From positions 1 through 64,000 of the forward strand of contig CAVTOG010000007.1 in NCBI GenBank assembly GCA_963736325.1: a stretch of DNA of 64,000 nt, read 5' to 3'. The translations under genes were made by a program, and so were the position numbers. This DNA is from Actinoallomurus sp963736325 (lineage in GTDB: Bacteria > Actinomycetota > Actinomycetes > Streptosporangiales > Streptosporangiaceae). Under the pieces are notes generated by a model that was given only the letters and a program-made list of their open reading frames with translations, had not been told where the DNA came from and made no database searches. This document shows, in pieces, positions 53,121-63,043 of the stretch (position 1 is its first letter; every line of letters begins with the position of its first letter).

Positions 53121-54244
53121 TCAGGATTCCAGGGGAAGGCGGACGACGAAGCGGCAGCCCTCGCCGGCGTTCGTCACGCCGATCTCGCCCGCGTGGGCCT
53201 CGACGATGCCGCGGGCGATGGCCAGGCCGAGGCCCGCGCCGCCGCCCGGCGTGCGGGCCACCTCGCCGCGGAACGCCACGTCGAACAGGCGAGGGAGGTC
53301 CTCCTCCGGGATGCCTCCGCACGCGTCGGACACGGTGACACAGGCCATGCCGTTCTCCACTCCCGCGACGATCTCGACACCGCCGTCGGCGGGGGTGTGG
53401 CGTACGGCGTTGACGACCAGGTTGCGCAACGCGCGGCCGAGCTCGGAGGCGTCGACCTCCACCGGCAGGACGCCCTCGGCATGGCCGTGCAGGCGCACGC
53501 CCTTGGCGCGTGCCAGGGCCTCGATGCCGGCGACGGTTTCGGAGACGAGGTCGCCCAGGCCGACGCGCCGGCGGGACAGCCGGAGGGCGCCCGCGTGGAT
53601 GCGGGAGAGTTCGAACAGGTCGTCCACCATCGCGGACAGCCGGTCCGACTCCGCCCGTATCTGCGCGTGGTAGCGGTGGACGGTGGCGGGGTCGTCGACC
53701 ACCTCGTCCTCCAGCGCCTCGGCCATCGCGCGCAGGCCGGCGAGCGGTGAGCGCAGGTCGTGGCTGACCCAGGCGACGAGTTCGCGGCGGCTGGTCTCCA
53801 GGGCGCGTTCGCGGGCGTGGGCGGCTTCGAGACGTTCGTAGGCGGAGGCCAGCTCGGTGCCGAGTTCGGCCAGCTCGGCGGGGAGCGTACGTGCCGGGGG
53901 CGTGAACCGCCCGTCGTCGCCGGCCTGGCGCACGGCGAAGAGCAGCGCGCGGCTGCCGCTGATCAGCCGGTATCCGAGCAGGAGCGACACCCCGAGGCCG
54001 ACGAGGCCGGCGACGGCCGTCACGGTGAGCGTCACGGAACGGTCGTGGTCGGTGATCAGCATCTTCAGTGTGATCACGACGATGCCGGCCACGGTCGCCA
54101 GAACCGTCGCGGCCGAGCCGACGGCCAGCAGGATCGTGATGGACCGGCCGCCGAGCACGTACAGGAGCGCGACGCCGACGAGGCCGACGAGCAGGGCGGC
54201 GCCCGCGGCGTACGCGGCCACCACGGCGAACGCGTGGAACGGGA

Positions 54245-54248
<4 letters not shown>
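53121..54248 (-). CDS. Two-component sensor histidine kinase
   Basis: The 375-residue protein has three to four N-terminal helices (residues 5-95) with almost no external sensor loop, so it probably senses in or at the membrane. The dimerisation H-box is RRELVAWVSHDLRSPLAGLR with the phosphoryl His. The ATPase domain has the N box ALRNLVVNAVRHTPADGGVE, G1 VSDACGGIPEEDLPRLFDVA and G2 GGAGLGLAIARGIVEAHAGE. Its ATG overlaps the regulator's stop, so both form one operon. Homologues often respond to cell-wall stress, but no target is shown here. Confidence 0.92.
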
Positions 54249-54937
<689 letters not shown>

Positions 54938-54941
54938 CGAG

Positions 54942-55040
54942 TTATCCACAACCTGTGGAACACGTCGCCCCTACCGCCCACAGGGCCGGACGTGGGTATC
55001 CGGTGTGTTAGCGCACACCTTGTCCACCGCGTTGTCCACA
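54942..55040 (+). promoter_or_regulatory. Cluster of DnaA-box-like 9-mers
   Basis: TTATCCACA (54942-54950), TTGTCCACC (55020-55028) and TTGTCCACA (55032-55040) point the same way. The last is the exact Streptomyces DnaA box; the first is the E. coli R1 type. They sit in the 265-base gap between the response regulator and a small membrane-protein gene. No dnaA, dnaN, gyrB or AT-rich unwinding element is present, so it is not an origin. DnaA could regulate the two-component operon, an inference. Confidence 0.5.
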
Positions 55041-55202
55041 GGGTCCTGGTCACGCCTCTCACCCTAGGACCGGCCGGCCTCGATCAAGGCACTCCGTCAC
55101 CACAACGTAAGAGTTGCCCGCCGGCGACCGGTTTGGACGAGATCTGGGATCAAGATCCTTCGTCGCGCTCATTTCGTCGGCCTGAACGCGTACTCTCACT
55201 CC

Positions 55203-55373
55203 ATGGGTAAGGCGATTCTCGCGATTATCGGCGTGCTGCTGGCGATCTGGGTGCTCTCCACCGCGATTGGAATGATCTTCGCGGCGCTCAAGTTCATGAT
55301 CTGGCTCGGTGTCCTCGCGGTCATCGCGGCCGTCGTCGTGACCGTGATCAGCAAGTTGGCAAAGAGCAAATAG
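55203..55373 (+). CDS. Small two-helix membrane protein (56 residues)
   Basis: The frame from ATG 55203 to TAG 55373 gives MGKAILAIIGVLLAIWVLST, then a second hydrophobic helix and a lysine-rich end (SKLAKSK). It is nearly all membrane. Similar tiny proteins occur in many actinomycetes. It is a gene by codon bias and by its position between two real features. No function can be given. Confidence 0.65.
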   Translation: MGKAILAIIGVLLAIWVLSTAIGMIFAALKFMIWLGVLAVIAAVVVTVISKLAKSK

Positions 55374-55416
55374 AGGCCCCTTGTCGGGCAACGCCGGTTA
55401 CGCGCATGATTCGGCA

Positions 55417-56949
55417 ATGAGTCTCACCGGCTTGCTGCGCGACCGGGCCGCAGAGCACCCGGACACGACCGCCTTCATCCATGGGGGCGAGCGGATCACC
55501 TTCGCCGAGTTCGACCGGCGGGTGGACCTCGTGGCGACCGCCCTGCGGGAGTCCGGCGTACGCCCGGGCGACCGCGTCGCGGTCCTCGACAAGAACTCCC
55601 TGCCGTACGCCGAGCTGCTGTTCGGCGCCGCACGCGCCGGAGCCGTTCAGGTGCCGGTGAACTACCGCCTCGCCCCCGACGAGGTCGCCTACATCGTCGA
55701 CAACGCCGAGGCGCCGGTGCTGGTGGCCGGCGCGGAGTTCGTGCCGGTGCTGGACGCGATCGCCGGACGGCTGCGGCACACCAAGCGGCTCGTCGTCGTG
55801 GGCGGCGAGGACCATGCGTACGAGGACTACGCGGCCTGGACCGACCGTGAGGCCACGCGGGCCGACGACTCCGGCGAGGTCTTCGTCCAGCTCTACTCCT
55901 CCGGCACCACGGGCCTGCCCAAGGGCGTGATGCTGACCCACGACAACTTCCTCGCGCTGCTGCCGATGATCGACGAGCTGTGGGACCTGCAGTCCGACAG
56001 CACGGTGATGGTCGCGATGCCGATGTACCATATCGCCGGCTGCACGCTGGCGGTCGCCGCGATCTTCGCCGGCATCCCCGGCGTGATCATGCGGGAGCCC
56101 GACCCGGTCGGCATCGCCCGCGCGATCGAGGCCCACCGCGTCACCCACGTCTTCCTCGTGCCGGTGATCATGCTCATGATGCAGCAGCTCCCTCAGGTGC
56201 GGGAGACGGACCTGTCGAGCCTGAAGCTCCTGATCTACGGCGCTTCGCCGATCAGCGACGAGGTGCTGGCCGGGGCGATGCGGCTGCTGCCAGAGACCGG
56301 GTTCATGCAGGTGTACGGCCTGACGGAGACGGCGGGGGCGATCACGTATCTGCCGCCGGCCGACCACGTGCCCGACGGCTCACGCCTCCGCAGCGCCGGC
56401 ATCGCGAACCCCTCGGCCGAGCTGAGCATCATCGACCCCGCGACCGGAAGGGACCTGCCGCCCGGCGAGGTCGGCGAGATCGTCTGCCGGAGCCCGCAGA
56501 ACATGCTCGGCTACTGGTCGCTGGAGCAGGCGACGAAGGACACGCTTCTGGAGGGCGGGCGGCTGCGAACGGGCGACGCCGGCTACCTCGATGAGGACGG
56601 CTACCTCTTCATCCACGACCGGGTCAAAGACATGATCATCTCGGGCGGCGAGAACATCTACCCGGCCGAGGTGGAGAACGTCCTGATGGCCCACCCGTCG
56701 GTCGCCGACTGCGCGGTGATCGGGGTTCCGGACGGCAAGTGGGGCGAGACGCCGAAGGCCATCGTGGTCCTCGACGGCGAGGTCGGCGAGCGCGAGCTGA
56801 TCGACCACTGCCGTGCGCGCCTGGCCCACTTCAAGTGCCCGACGTCGGTGGACCGGGTCGAGGCGATCCCGCGCAACCCGACCGGCAAGGTGCTCAAGCG
56901 CAGCCTCCGCGAGCCGTACTGGAAGGATCAGTCGCGCGCGGTGAACTGA
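55417..56949 (+). CDS. Long-chain-fatty-acid--CoA ligase (AMP-binding)
   Basis: This 510-residue ANL enzyme starts at ATG 55417. It shows the P-loop LYSSGTTGLPKGVMLTHDNF, A5 FMQVYGLTETAGAITYLPPA, the hinge HDRVKDMIISGGENIYPAEV and the catalytic Lys in AIPRNPTGKVLKRSLREPYW. It is only moderately similar to the ligase at 8216-9817. It should activate a fatty or aromatic carboxylic acid to its CoA ester. The next gene is 15 bases downstream in the same direction. Confidence 0.9.
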   Translation: MSLTGLLRDRAAEHPDTTAFIHGGERITFAEFDRRVDLVATALRESGVRPGDRVAVLDKNSLPYAELLFGAARAGAVQVPVNYRLAPDEVAYIVDNAEAPVLVAGAEFVPVLDAIAGRLRHTKRLVVVGGEDHAYEDYAAWTDREATRADDSGEVFVQLYSSGTTGLPKGVMLTHDNFLALLPMIDELWDLQSDSTVMVAMPMYHIAGCTLAVAAIFAGIPGVIMREPDPVGIARAIEAHRVTHVFLVPVIMLMMQQLPQVRETDLSSLKLLIYGASPISDEVLAGAMRLLPETGFMQVYGLTETAGAITYLPPADHVPDGSRLRSAGIANPSAELSIIDPATGRDLPPGEVGEIVCRSPQNMLGYWSLEQATKDTLLEGGRLRTGDAGYLDEDGYLFIHDRVKDMIISGGENIYPAEVENVLMAHPSVADCAVIGVPDGKWGETPKAIVVLDGEVGERELIDHCRARLAHFKCPTSVDRVEAIPRNPTGKVLKRSLREPYWKDQSRAVN

Positions 56950-56964
56950 CCGATTAGGGGGAAC

Positions 56965-57672
56965 ATGCTGCCGTTCGAGGCCGGGGGGCCGCCGCTGCCA
57001 CCCGAGCAGCTGAAAGCGATTCTGGGTAGTGCGGTCATGCGGCACGTCTCCCTTGGCTGGCGGATCGTGACGCAGTACCCGGGCCAGACGGTGATGAGGA
57101 GGAGCAACGAGGTCAATCACCTCGCGCACTCCCTCGCCACCGTCTTCACATGCGGGCTGTGGCTACCGGTCTACGTGGTCCTCGCGGTCACCAGTGAGGA
57201 GCAGCGCATAGCGCTGGCGGTCGACCCGTACGGCGTCGTGCTGATCAACGGGCTGCCGGCGCCACCGCCCAGCCTCATGCCAGGCCCCGCGGTGCCGTCG
57301 CCGAGACCCGTGGGCGTCCCTCTGCCAGGAGACGGCAACGCCCGCGCGGTCGCCGCCGCGAACGCCCGCCGCGCCTTGCGGCAGAAGGCACGGGAGCAGG
57401 CCGCCGAAGACCTCCTGCTCGCGCGCGAGCTGCGCATCGGCCGTCCGGATCTTCCCCGGCACTACGACGACGGCGGCCTCGTCGACCTGAACCACGTTCC
57501 GGCGCACGCGCTCACGACGCTGCGAGGTGTGACACCGGAGATCGCCGACCAGATCGTGGCCGTACGCGATCGGGTCGGCGCCTTCTCCTCCGCCGAGGAG
57601 CTCGCCGCGACGGCCGGCCTGCACCCCGATCTGACACCCGAGATACGGGAGTACGGCATCTTCCTCCCGTGA
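56965..57672 (+). CDS. ComEA-like helix-hairpin-helix protein with membrane segment
   Basis: The 235-residue protein starts at ATG 56965 after GGGGGAAC. Residues 53-73 are a hydrophobic helix (LAHSLATVFTCGLWLPVYVV). A central basic helix follows (NARAVAAANARRALRQKARE). The C-terminal 60 residues are a ComEA-type HhH (VDLNHVPAHALTTLRGVTPE and ADQIVAVRDRVGAFSSAEEL). ComEA binds DNA in competence; in actinomycetes such proteins have no defined role. It may be co-transcribed with the acyl-CoA ligase. Confidence 0.8.
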   Translation: MLPFEAGGPPLPPEQLKAILGSAVMRHVSLGWRIVTQYPGQTVMRRSNEVNHLAHSLATVFTCGLWLPVYVVLAVTSEEQRIALAVDPYGVVLINGLPAPPPSLMPGPAVPSPRPVGVPLPGDGNARAVAAANARRALRQKAREQAAEDLLLARELRIGRPDLPRHYDDGGLVDLNHVPAHALTTLRGVTPEIADQIVAVRDRVGAFSSAEELAATAGLHPDLTPEIREYGIFLP

Positions 57673-57733
57673 CTCGGCGCAACCCGGTGGGCGGAAGCGT
57701 CATGTTCGTTCGAGGCGGGTTAAGCTCCCGAAT

Positions 57734-58927
57734 GTGACTCATGCCTACCGCGTCGACAGTGAGGTCGGACGCCTGCGGACTGTCCTGCTTCACCGGCCGG
57801 GCGCGGAGCTCAAGCGCCTGACGCCACGCAACAACGACAAACTGCTGTTCGACGGCATCCCCTGGATCGGCCGTGCCCAGCAGGAACACGACGCGTTCGC
57901 CCAGGCGCTGCGCGACCACGACGTCGAGGTTCTCTACCTCACCGAGCTGCTGCAGGACACCCTGGAGTACCAGCCGGCGCGCGACGAGGCGATCGCGAAC
58001 GTCCTGCACGACCGGCGGCTCGGCGACCAGCTCCGTACGATCGTCGGCGGCTTCCTGGCCGAGCAGACGCCCGAGGACCTCACCCAGGTGCTCGTGGCCG
58101 GGCTCGCGCACGAGGAGCTGAAGACCGGCCGCGGCCTGGTGTACCAGCTCATGGACCGGCACGACTTCGTCATCGACCCGCTGCCGAACCTCCTGTTCAC
58201 CCGCGACTCCAGCTCGTGGGTCGGCGACCAGGTCGCGGTCACGAGCCTCGCGATGTCGGCGCGACGCCGTGAGACCGAGCTCACCCGCCTGATCTACCGC
58301 CACCACCCGCGCTTCGAGGGCGCGAACCTCCTCTACGACACGGGCATGGAGCACGTCGAGGGCGGCGACATCATGCTGCTCTCGCCGGGCGTCGTGGCGA
58401 TCGGCACCGGCGAGCGTACGACGCCGGCCGGGGTCGAGCAGCTGTCCCGGCGCGTGTTCGACGCGGGGCTGGCGCACACGGTGCTGGCCGTCCCGATCGA
58501 GCAGGAACGCGCCACGATGCACCTCGACACCATCTGCACGATGGTCGACGTCGACAAGGTCGTGATGTATCCGGCGGTGGCCTACTCCCTCACCGCGTTC
58601 ACGGTCACGAGCGAGGGCGAAGACCTGCGGGTGTCGCGGGCCCGCCCGTTCCTCGAAGCGGCATCGCAGGCGATGGGCATCGAGCGGCTCCACGTGATCG
58701 ACACGGGCCTCGACCCGGTGACGGCCGAGCGCGAGCAGTGGGACGACGGCAACAACACCCTCGCGGTCGCCCCGCGGCTGGCCGTGGCGTACGAGCGCAA
58801 CATCGAGACCAACGCACGCCTGGAGGCGGCGGGTGTCGAGGTGATCAGGATTCAGGGGAGTGAGCTCGGCAGCGGCCGTGGCGGCCCGCGCTGCATGTCG
58901 TGTCCGGTGCTCCGCGACCCCACCTGA
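57734..58927 (+). CDS. arcA: Arginine deiminase
   Basis: The 397-residue enzyme starts at GTG 57734. It shows SEVGRLRTVLLHRPGAELKR, DPLPNLLFTRDSSSWVGDQV, the catalytic Asp/Glu site MEHVEGGDIMLLSPGV, the catalytic His in MHLDTICTMVDVDKVVMYP and the nucleophile Cys in GGPRCMSCPV. It converts arginine to citrulline and ammonia. The usual partners arcB and arcC are not next to it, so it may serve acid or nitrogen stress alone. Confidence 0.95.
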   Translation: MTHAYRVDSEVGRLRTVLLHRPGAELKRLTPRNNDKLLFDGIPWIGRAQQEHDAFAQALRDHDVEVLYLTELLQDTLEYQPARDEAIANVLHDRRLGDQLRTIVGGFLAEQTPEDLTQVLVAGLAHEELKTGRGLVYQLMDRHDFVIDPLPNLLFTRDSSSWVGDQVAVTSLAMSARRRETELTRLIYRHHPRFEGANLLYDTGMEHVEGGDIMLLSPGVVAIGTGERTTPAGVEQLSRRVFDAGLAHTVLAVPIEQERATMHLDTICTMVDVDKVVMYPAVAYSLTAFTVTSEGEDLRVSRARPFLEAASQAMGIERLHVIDTGLDPVTAEREQWDDGNNTLAVAPRLAVAYERNIETNARLEAAGVEVIRIQGSELGSGRGGPRCMSCPVLRDPT

Positions 58928-58933
58928 GGCGGG

Positions 58934-59404
58934 TCATCCGGTCTGGTTGAGGATGCTTTCCGGGGTCTCCAGCTGGTGGCCGTTCGACTGTGCGCGCGAC
59001 TGCAGGACGGCCCAGACGGTGGTGCCGGTGTCCTCGTGAAGGACACCCCACCCGTCGGACAGGCTCTCCACGATGCCCAGTCCGCGTCCGCCGAGCGACG
59101 ACAGCGTGGCGCGGGCGCGGCGTGGTTCGGTCATGGCGCCGCCGTCGCTGACCGCGAGGCGGATGACGTCTCCCTGCCACGACCAGGCGACCCGGATCTC
59201 CCCGGACGCGAGCGGGCGGGCATGGCGGAGGGCGTTGCTGATCAGCTCACTGAGGATGACGGTCGCGTCGTCGGCGAGCTCGTCGTAGGCACCTGAGGCG
59301 GCGAGTTCGGCGCACAGACGCCGGCGCACCACCGAGACACTCGATGGCGCGTGGGGCAGAAACACGACGCTCGACGCCCTCACCTCCCCCGGGTCGGCGA
59401 CCAT
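58934..59404 (-). CDS. RsbW-like ATP-binding protein (anti-sigma type kinase)
   Basis: The 156-residue GHKL protein has the N box ATVILSELISNALRHARPL, IRLAVSDGGAMTEPRRARAT with the D-x-G of the G1 motif, and LSSLGGRGLGIVESLSDGWG as G2. It is like the HATPase_c_2 proteins of actinomycetes which control sigma factors. Start ATG 59404. No antagonist gene is next to it; the STAS gene at 48.3 kb could be a partner. It lies between arcA and the PAS kinase. Confidence 0.87.
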   Translation of the reverse strand: MVADPGEVRASSVVFLPHAPSSVSVVRRRLCAELAASGAYDELADDATVILSELISNALRHARPLASGEIRVAWSWQGDVIRLAVSDGGAMTEPRRARATLSSLGGRGLGIVESLSDGWGVLHEDTGTTVWAVLQSRAQSNGHQLETPESILNQTG

Positions 59405-59569
59405 TTACCGGACACTCCCCGTAACCTCTCTCCGGTACGACCGAAATGCCCAGTTAAAGCGGCCGGAAACCCCGTCACACGAATCTATTGCCAACACAAC
59501 GCGTCGCAGCAACCACCGCCACGAACGAAAAGATGGCGAAGGTTGCCACGAAACGCCCAGTATGACTGA

Positions 59570-61423
59570 TTACTGTGCGTTGCCGGCCAGTGGGAGGGTG
59601 AAACGCATCCGGGTTCCGGACGCGCCCTCGCGAGCGTGCGCGGTGACCTCGCCGTGCTGGGCCCGGGCCAGACGCCGCACGATATAGAGCCCGAGGCCGA
59701 GACCGCCGAACCGGCGCCGGTCGCCGACGTCTCCCTGGACGAAGCGCTCGAAGACCCGCTCGCGGTCGCCGTTCGGAATCCCGACACCGTCGTCTTCGAC
59801 CGTGACAACGATCAATCCGTCTCCGGCGTCCGCGCGCACGGTCACCGCCCCGCCCTCCGGGGAGTACTTGACGGCGTTCTCCAGGAGCTGCCCGACGATG
59901 ATGTCGGTCGCCATGGCGTCGCCCAGCGCGCTGGGCAGATCACCGGCGATCTCCAGCTCGACCTTGTGCTGCTCCGACATCCCGCGGAACCCGTCCACCG
60001 CGCCCCGCAGCAGCCTCGACAGGTCGAACGGGTCGCTCGTCACCGCGAGCCCGTCGGGCATAGAGCGCGAGTAGAGCAGGTTGTCGACGAGCCGCTCCAG
60101 CGAGTGGGCGCGGTCGGCGATCGTGGCGACCGCCTTGCGCCGGTCGGCGTCGTCGAGTTTGTCCCACCGGTTGACCAGCGTCTTGGCGAACCCCTGCACG
60201 ACCGTGATCGGCGTACGCAGCTCGTGACTGGTCATCGAGAGGAAGAGGTCCTTGGCCGCCTCAAGGGACTTGGCCTCGGTGACGTCGCGGAAGTCCACCA
60301 CGATCTCGTCGTGGCCCTCGATCTCCGAATAGAGGACGTTGATCCACAGGTCCGGCTCGACCTCGATCGTCGGCTCGGCGTCCGGAGCCGGCAGCGGAAA
60401 CGGGAGCGGGCGGCCAACAGCGTCTTCGGACGGGATGCCGGTGATGAGACGGGCCGCGGGGTTCCACTGGCGGACGATGCCGTCGCTGTCGAGCACCGCG
60501 ATGCCGTCGGCGCTGGCCTCGATGACCGCGCGCTCGTGCTTGCGCTGCTTGTCCACCTCGGCGTAGCTGACCGCGTTGCCGACGACCACGCCCGCGTGCC
60601 CGGCGAACAGCTCCAGCAGCTCCAGCTCTATGTGGCCGGCCTTGTGACCGGAGAACAAGGCGTAGAGCGCGCCGTACGGGCGGCCCTGGACGTTGGAGAC
60701 GGCCAGCGCGATCGTGTGCAGGCCGTCGAGCTCCGCCCAGACCAGGTCGCCGAGGCTGCGCGTGTCGGCCGTCGCCAGCATGACCGTACGGCCGGAGCGC
60801 AGCAGCTCGCCGACCAGGCTGCTGCGGAGGTCGGCGGACTCGCCACGCAGCGCGTCGGGCAGCCCGCTGACGCTCATGAGACGCACCGAGGACGACGGCT
60901 GCTCGATCAGCACGAACCCGGCGGCGTCGGCGCCGGTCAGCTCGATCACGCTCGCCGCGATGCGGTCGAGCACCGCCGGCAGCTCCAGCTCGGCGTTGAG
61001 GTCGGCCACGACGTCGTTGAGACGGCGCACGAGGCGGATACGCTCGGCGGCCTGGTGCTGCACGGCGTCGTCCTCCTCGGCGAAGCGGTAGAAGCCCACC
61101 CAGCCGAGCAGGTCACCGTCGGCCGAACGCATGCAGCTGACGACGGCGCACGTGTCGATCAGCCGGCCGTCGCGGTGCAGACGCCGGGTGGCGAAGGAGA
61201 TGTTGCCGCCCTCGCGCACGCGTTCGAGCACGGCACGGTGCTCGGCGGTGTATTCCTCGGGGACCGTGCGCAGCGGCTTGCCGATCACCTCGTCGGCCGT
61301 CCACCCGAAGAGCCGCTCCGCCGCGGGATTCCACAGGCGGACGTTGAGGTCGGGGCCCAGCGCGATCATTGCGTCCGCCGCCGAGGCGACGGCCGCACGC
61401 ATAATCGCGTCGGAGGTGTTCAC
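59570..61423 (-). CDS. PAS-GAF-PAS hybrid sensor histidine kinase
   Basis: The 617-residue soluble kinase starts at GTG 61423. The first PAS domain is at about residues 8-120 (NVRLWNPAAERLFGWTADEV). A GAF domain follows at 130-290 (RRLNDVVADLNAELELPAVL; SLVGELLRSGRTVMLATADT), then a second PAS at about 300-400 (DGIAVLDSDGIVRQWNPAAR). The HisKA box is DLFLSMTSHELRTPITVVQG and the ATPase is EDDGVGIPNGDRERVFERFV with GGLGLGLYIVRRLARAQHG. There is no membrane segment. No cognate regulator is adjacent, so it is an orphan here. Confidence 0.9.
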   Translation of the reverse strand: MNTSDAIMRAAVASAADAMIALGPDLNVRLWNPAAERLFGWTADEVIGKPLRTVPEEYTAEHRAVLERVREGGNISFATRRLHRDGRLIDTCAVVSCMRSADGDLLGWVGFYRFAEEDDAVQHQAAERIRLVRRLNDVVADLNAELELPAVLDRIAASVIELTGADAAGFVLIEQPSSSVRLMSVSGLPDALRGESADLRSSLVGELLRSGRTVMLATADTRSLGDLVWAELDGLHTIALAVSNVQGRPYGALYALFSGHKAGHIELELLELFAGHAGVVVGNAVSYAEVDKQRKHERAVIEASADGIAVLDSDGIVRQWNPAARLITGIPSEDAVGRPLPFPLPAPDAEPTIEVEPDLWINVLYSEIEGHDEIVVDFRDVTEAKSLEAAKDLFLSMTSHELRTPITVVQGFAKTLVNRWDKLDDADRRKAVATIADRAHSLERLVDNLLYSRSMPDGLAVTSDPFDLSRLLRGAVDGFRGMSEQHKVELEIAGDLPSALGDAMATDIIVGQLLENAVKYSPEGGAVTVRADAGDGLIVVTVEDDGVGIPNGDRERVFERFVQGDVGDRRRFGGLGLGLYIVRRLARAQHGEVTAHAREGASGTRMRFTLPLAGNAQ

Positions 61424-61590
61424 GTGGCCATAGTGCCACCGGCCGACGGTAGATCGGCTAGGAACCGGCTCTAAGCGAAGGTAAGGACAACGCCGCATGC
61501 GCATCTCCTCCGATGCGGTCGCTGCATCTGCCGCCGAGACCCATCATCAGTCCTGTTCCCGGATCTGTGTGAGTAATTCGACACGGAGCG

Positions 61591-62916
61591 TTACTTTCGG
61601 GAGAACAATCCGATCGCACCCGTCACCGCGCCCGCGACGGCGAACGACAGCAGCGAGGCGCTCATCCAGCTCGACGGCGTGAAGGACAGGGAGTTCTGCG
61701 CGTCGACCCACATCCGCGACCACCGGCCGACGTTGCCAGGGTTGATCAGCTGGTACGTCGCGATGCCCGCCGCCCAGGCGAGGATCATCGCCGGGCGCGA
61801 GGGAGCCCGCTCGGAGACGTCCCAGCCGCGCCGGCCGCCGAAGCAGAAGAAGTCGACCGCGAGAACCCCGAGCATCGGCACGAACACCGACCCGATGAGC
61901 GTCAGGAAGCCCGAGTAGTCGTTCATGTCGAGGGCCAGCGCGAAGACCGTGGTCAGCGCGCCCAGCGCGACCGTCAGCACGCGGCGGTCGGCACGCGGCA
62001 CGAGATTCTGGATCGACATCGCCGTCGAGTAGACGTTCGCGAACGACTGGTCGGCCTCCCGCAGCACGAACACCGCGAAGAACAGGGTGCCCAGCGCCAC
62101 GTGCTGGAACGGCCCGAACACCTTCGTCGAGTCGCCGGCGACCAGCGCGAGCGCCAGCAGCCCCAGGACGTACGCGACGACCTGCGTCAGCCCGTACGCG
62201 ACGCTCGCCGCGCCGAACGCGGCACGCTCCGACCGAGCGTGCCGCGTGTAGTCCGCGGCCATCGGCACCCAGGAGATCGAGACGGCCAGCGCGGCGTCCG
62301 CGCCGACCCAGAAGTGGCTCCACGAGCCGCGCCCGAGATCGGGCAGCGGCTGGCGCGTGAGCTGCACGTAGAAGTAGACGAGGGCGAACACGACCGCGGC
62401 GGTGACGTAGCGCCGCAGCACCCGCACCGCGCCGAGCGGCCAGATCGTGAGCACCGTGGTGATCGCGCCGGCGATGACGACGTACGCCCAGCGCGGCCCG
62501 CCGCCGAACAGCTGCTCGGCGGCGTCCGCGATCACGATCAGCTCGAAGGTGCCCCAGCCGATCATCTGCAGGATGTTCATCAGCGTCGGGACGTACGACA
62601 GGCGCGTGCCGAACAGGCCGCGCAGCAGCATCATCGCCGGAACCCCGGCGCGGGTGCCCGGCACGGCTGCCAGGCCGAGCATCACCCCGCCGATCGCGGT
62701 GCCGACGATCATCGCGACGATGCCGGCCGTGATCGGCAGTCGCGGCACGCCGTTCGCGTCGGGCGCGAGCACCGTGACCGCCCCGGAGAAGGCGAGCAGG
62801 CTCACCCCCAGGTTGGCCCAGAACGCGCTCTGGTCCCAGAAGCTGAGCACCCTCGGCGCGGGTTCGTCCAGGGTGTACGGGGCTTCGTCGCGCTGCTCTT
62901 CGACCACGGTGCTCAT
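61591..62916 (-). CDS. cytX: CytX-type hydroxymethylpyrimidine/cytosine permease
   Basis: The 441-residue NCS1-family protein has twelve membrane helices. Early PRVLSFWDQSAFWANLGVSL and LGLAAVPGTRAGVPAMMLLR, then LGVLAVDFFCFGGRRGWDVS near the end, are landmarks of the PF02133 purine/cytosine permease family. A TPP riboswitch directly upstream marks it as the thiamine-precursor (HMP) transporter CytX and not a cytosine permease. I use ATG 62916; an in-frame GTG at 62925 lies inside the riboswitch end. The AGGGAG that ends the riboswitch is also the ribosome site, eight bases before the ATG. Confidence 0.88.
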   Translation of the reverse strand: MSTVVEEQRDEAPYTLDEPAPRVLSFWDQSAFWANLGVSLLAFSGAVTVLAPDANGVPRLPITAGIVAMIVGTAIGGVMLGLAAVPGTRAGVPAMMLLRGLFGTRLSYVPTLMNILQMIGWGTFELIVIADAAEQLFGGGPRWAYVVIAGAITTVLTIWPLGAVRVLRRYVTAAVVFALVYFYVQLTRQPLPDLGRGSWSHFWVGADAALAVSISWVPMAADYTRHARSERAAFGAASVAYGLTQVVAYVLGLLALALVAGDSTKVFGPFQHVALGTLFFAVFVLREADQSFANVYSTAMSIQNLVPRADRRVLTVALGALTTVFALALDMNDYSGFLTLIGSVFVPMLGVLAVDFFCFGGRRGWDVSERAPSRPAMILAWAAGIATYQLINPGNVGRWSRMWVDAQNSLSFTPSSWMSASLLSFAVAGAVTGAIGLFSRK

Positions 62917-62922
62917 CGAGCA

Positions 62923-63016
62923 CACTCCCTACGCCGGCATTATCCGGTCAGGTTCGAGCGGTCGGCGGCGCGTGATGCCACCCTCTCAGCCCGGTCGACG
63001 CCCGAGCTCCCGCGAT
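62923..63016 (-). promoter_or_regulatory. TPP riboswitch (THI box)
   Basis: The minus-strand RNA reads GGGAGCTCGGG..., then GGGCTGAGAGGG, AACCTGACCGGATAATGCC and GGCGTAGGGAG. These are the conserved THI-element blocks: the CUGAGA pyrimidine-sensor bulge, ACCUGA and the GGAUAAUGCCGGCGUAGGGA pyrophosphate helix. The last block contains the ribosome site of cytX, so thiamine pyrophosphate binding should hide it and stop translation. No intrinsic terminator is seen between it and the start codon. Confidence 0.93.
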
Positions 63017-63043
63017 ATCCAGTTCGTCGCTGAGCAATGTACC

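Noticed and set aside
54942..55040. DnaA-box cluster as oriC
   Set aside because: There is no dnaA, dnaN, gyrB, rpmH or AT-rich unwinding region nearby, and only three boxes are present; I keep it only as a possible regulatory cluster.
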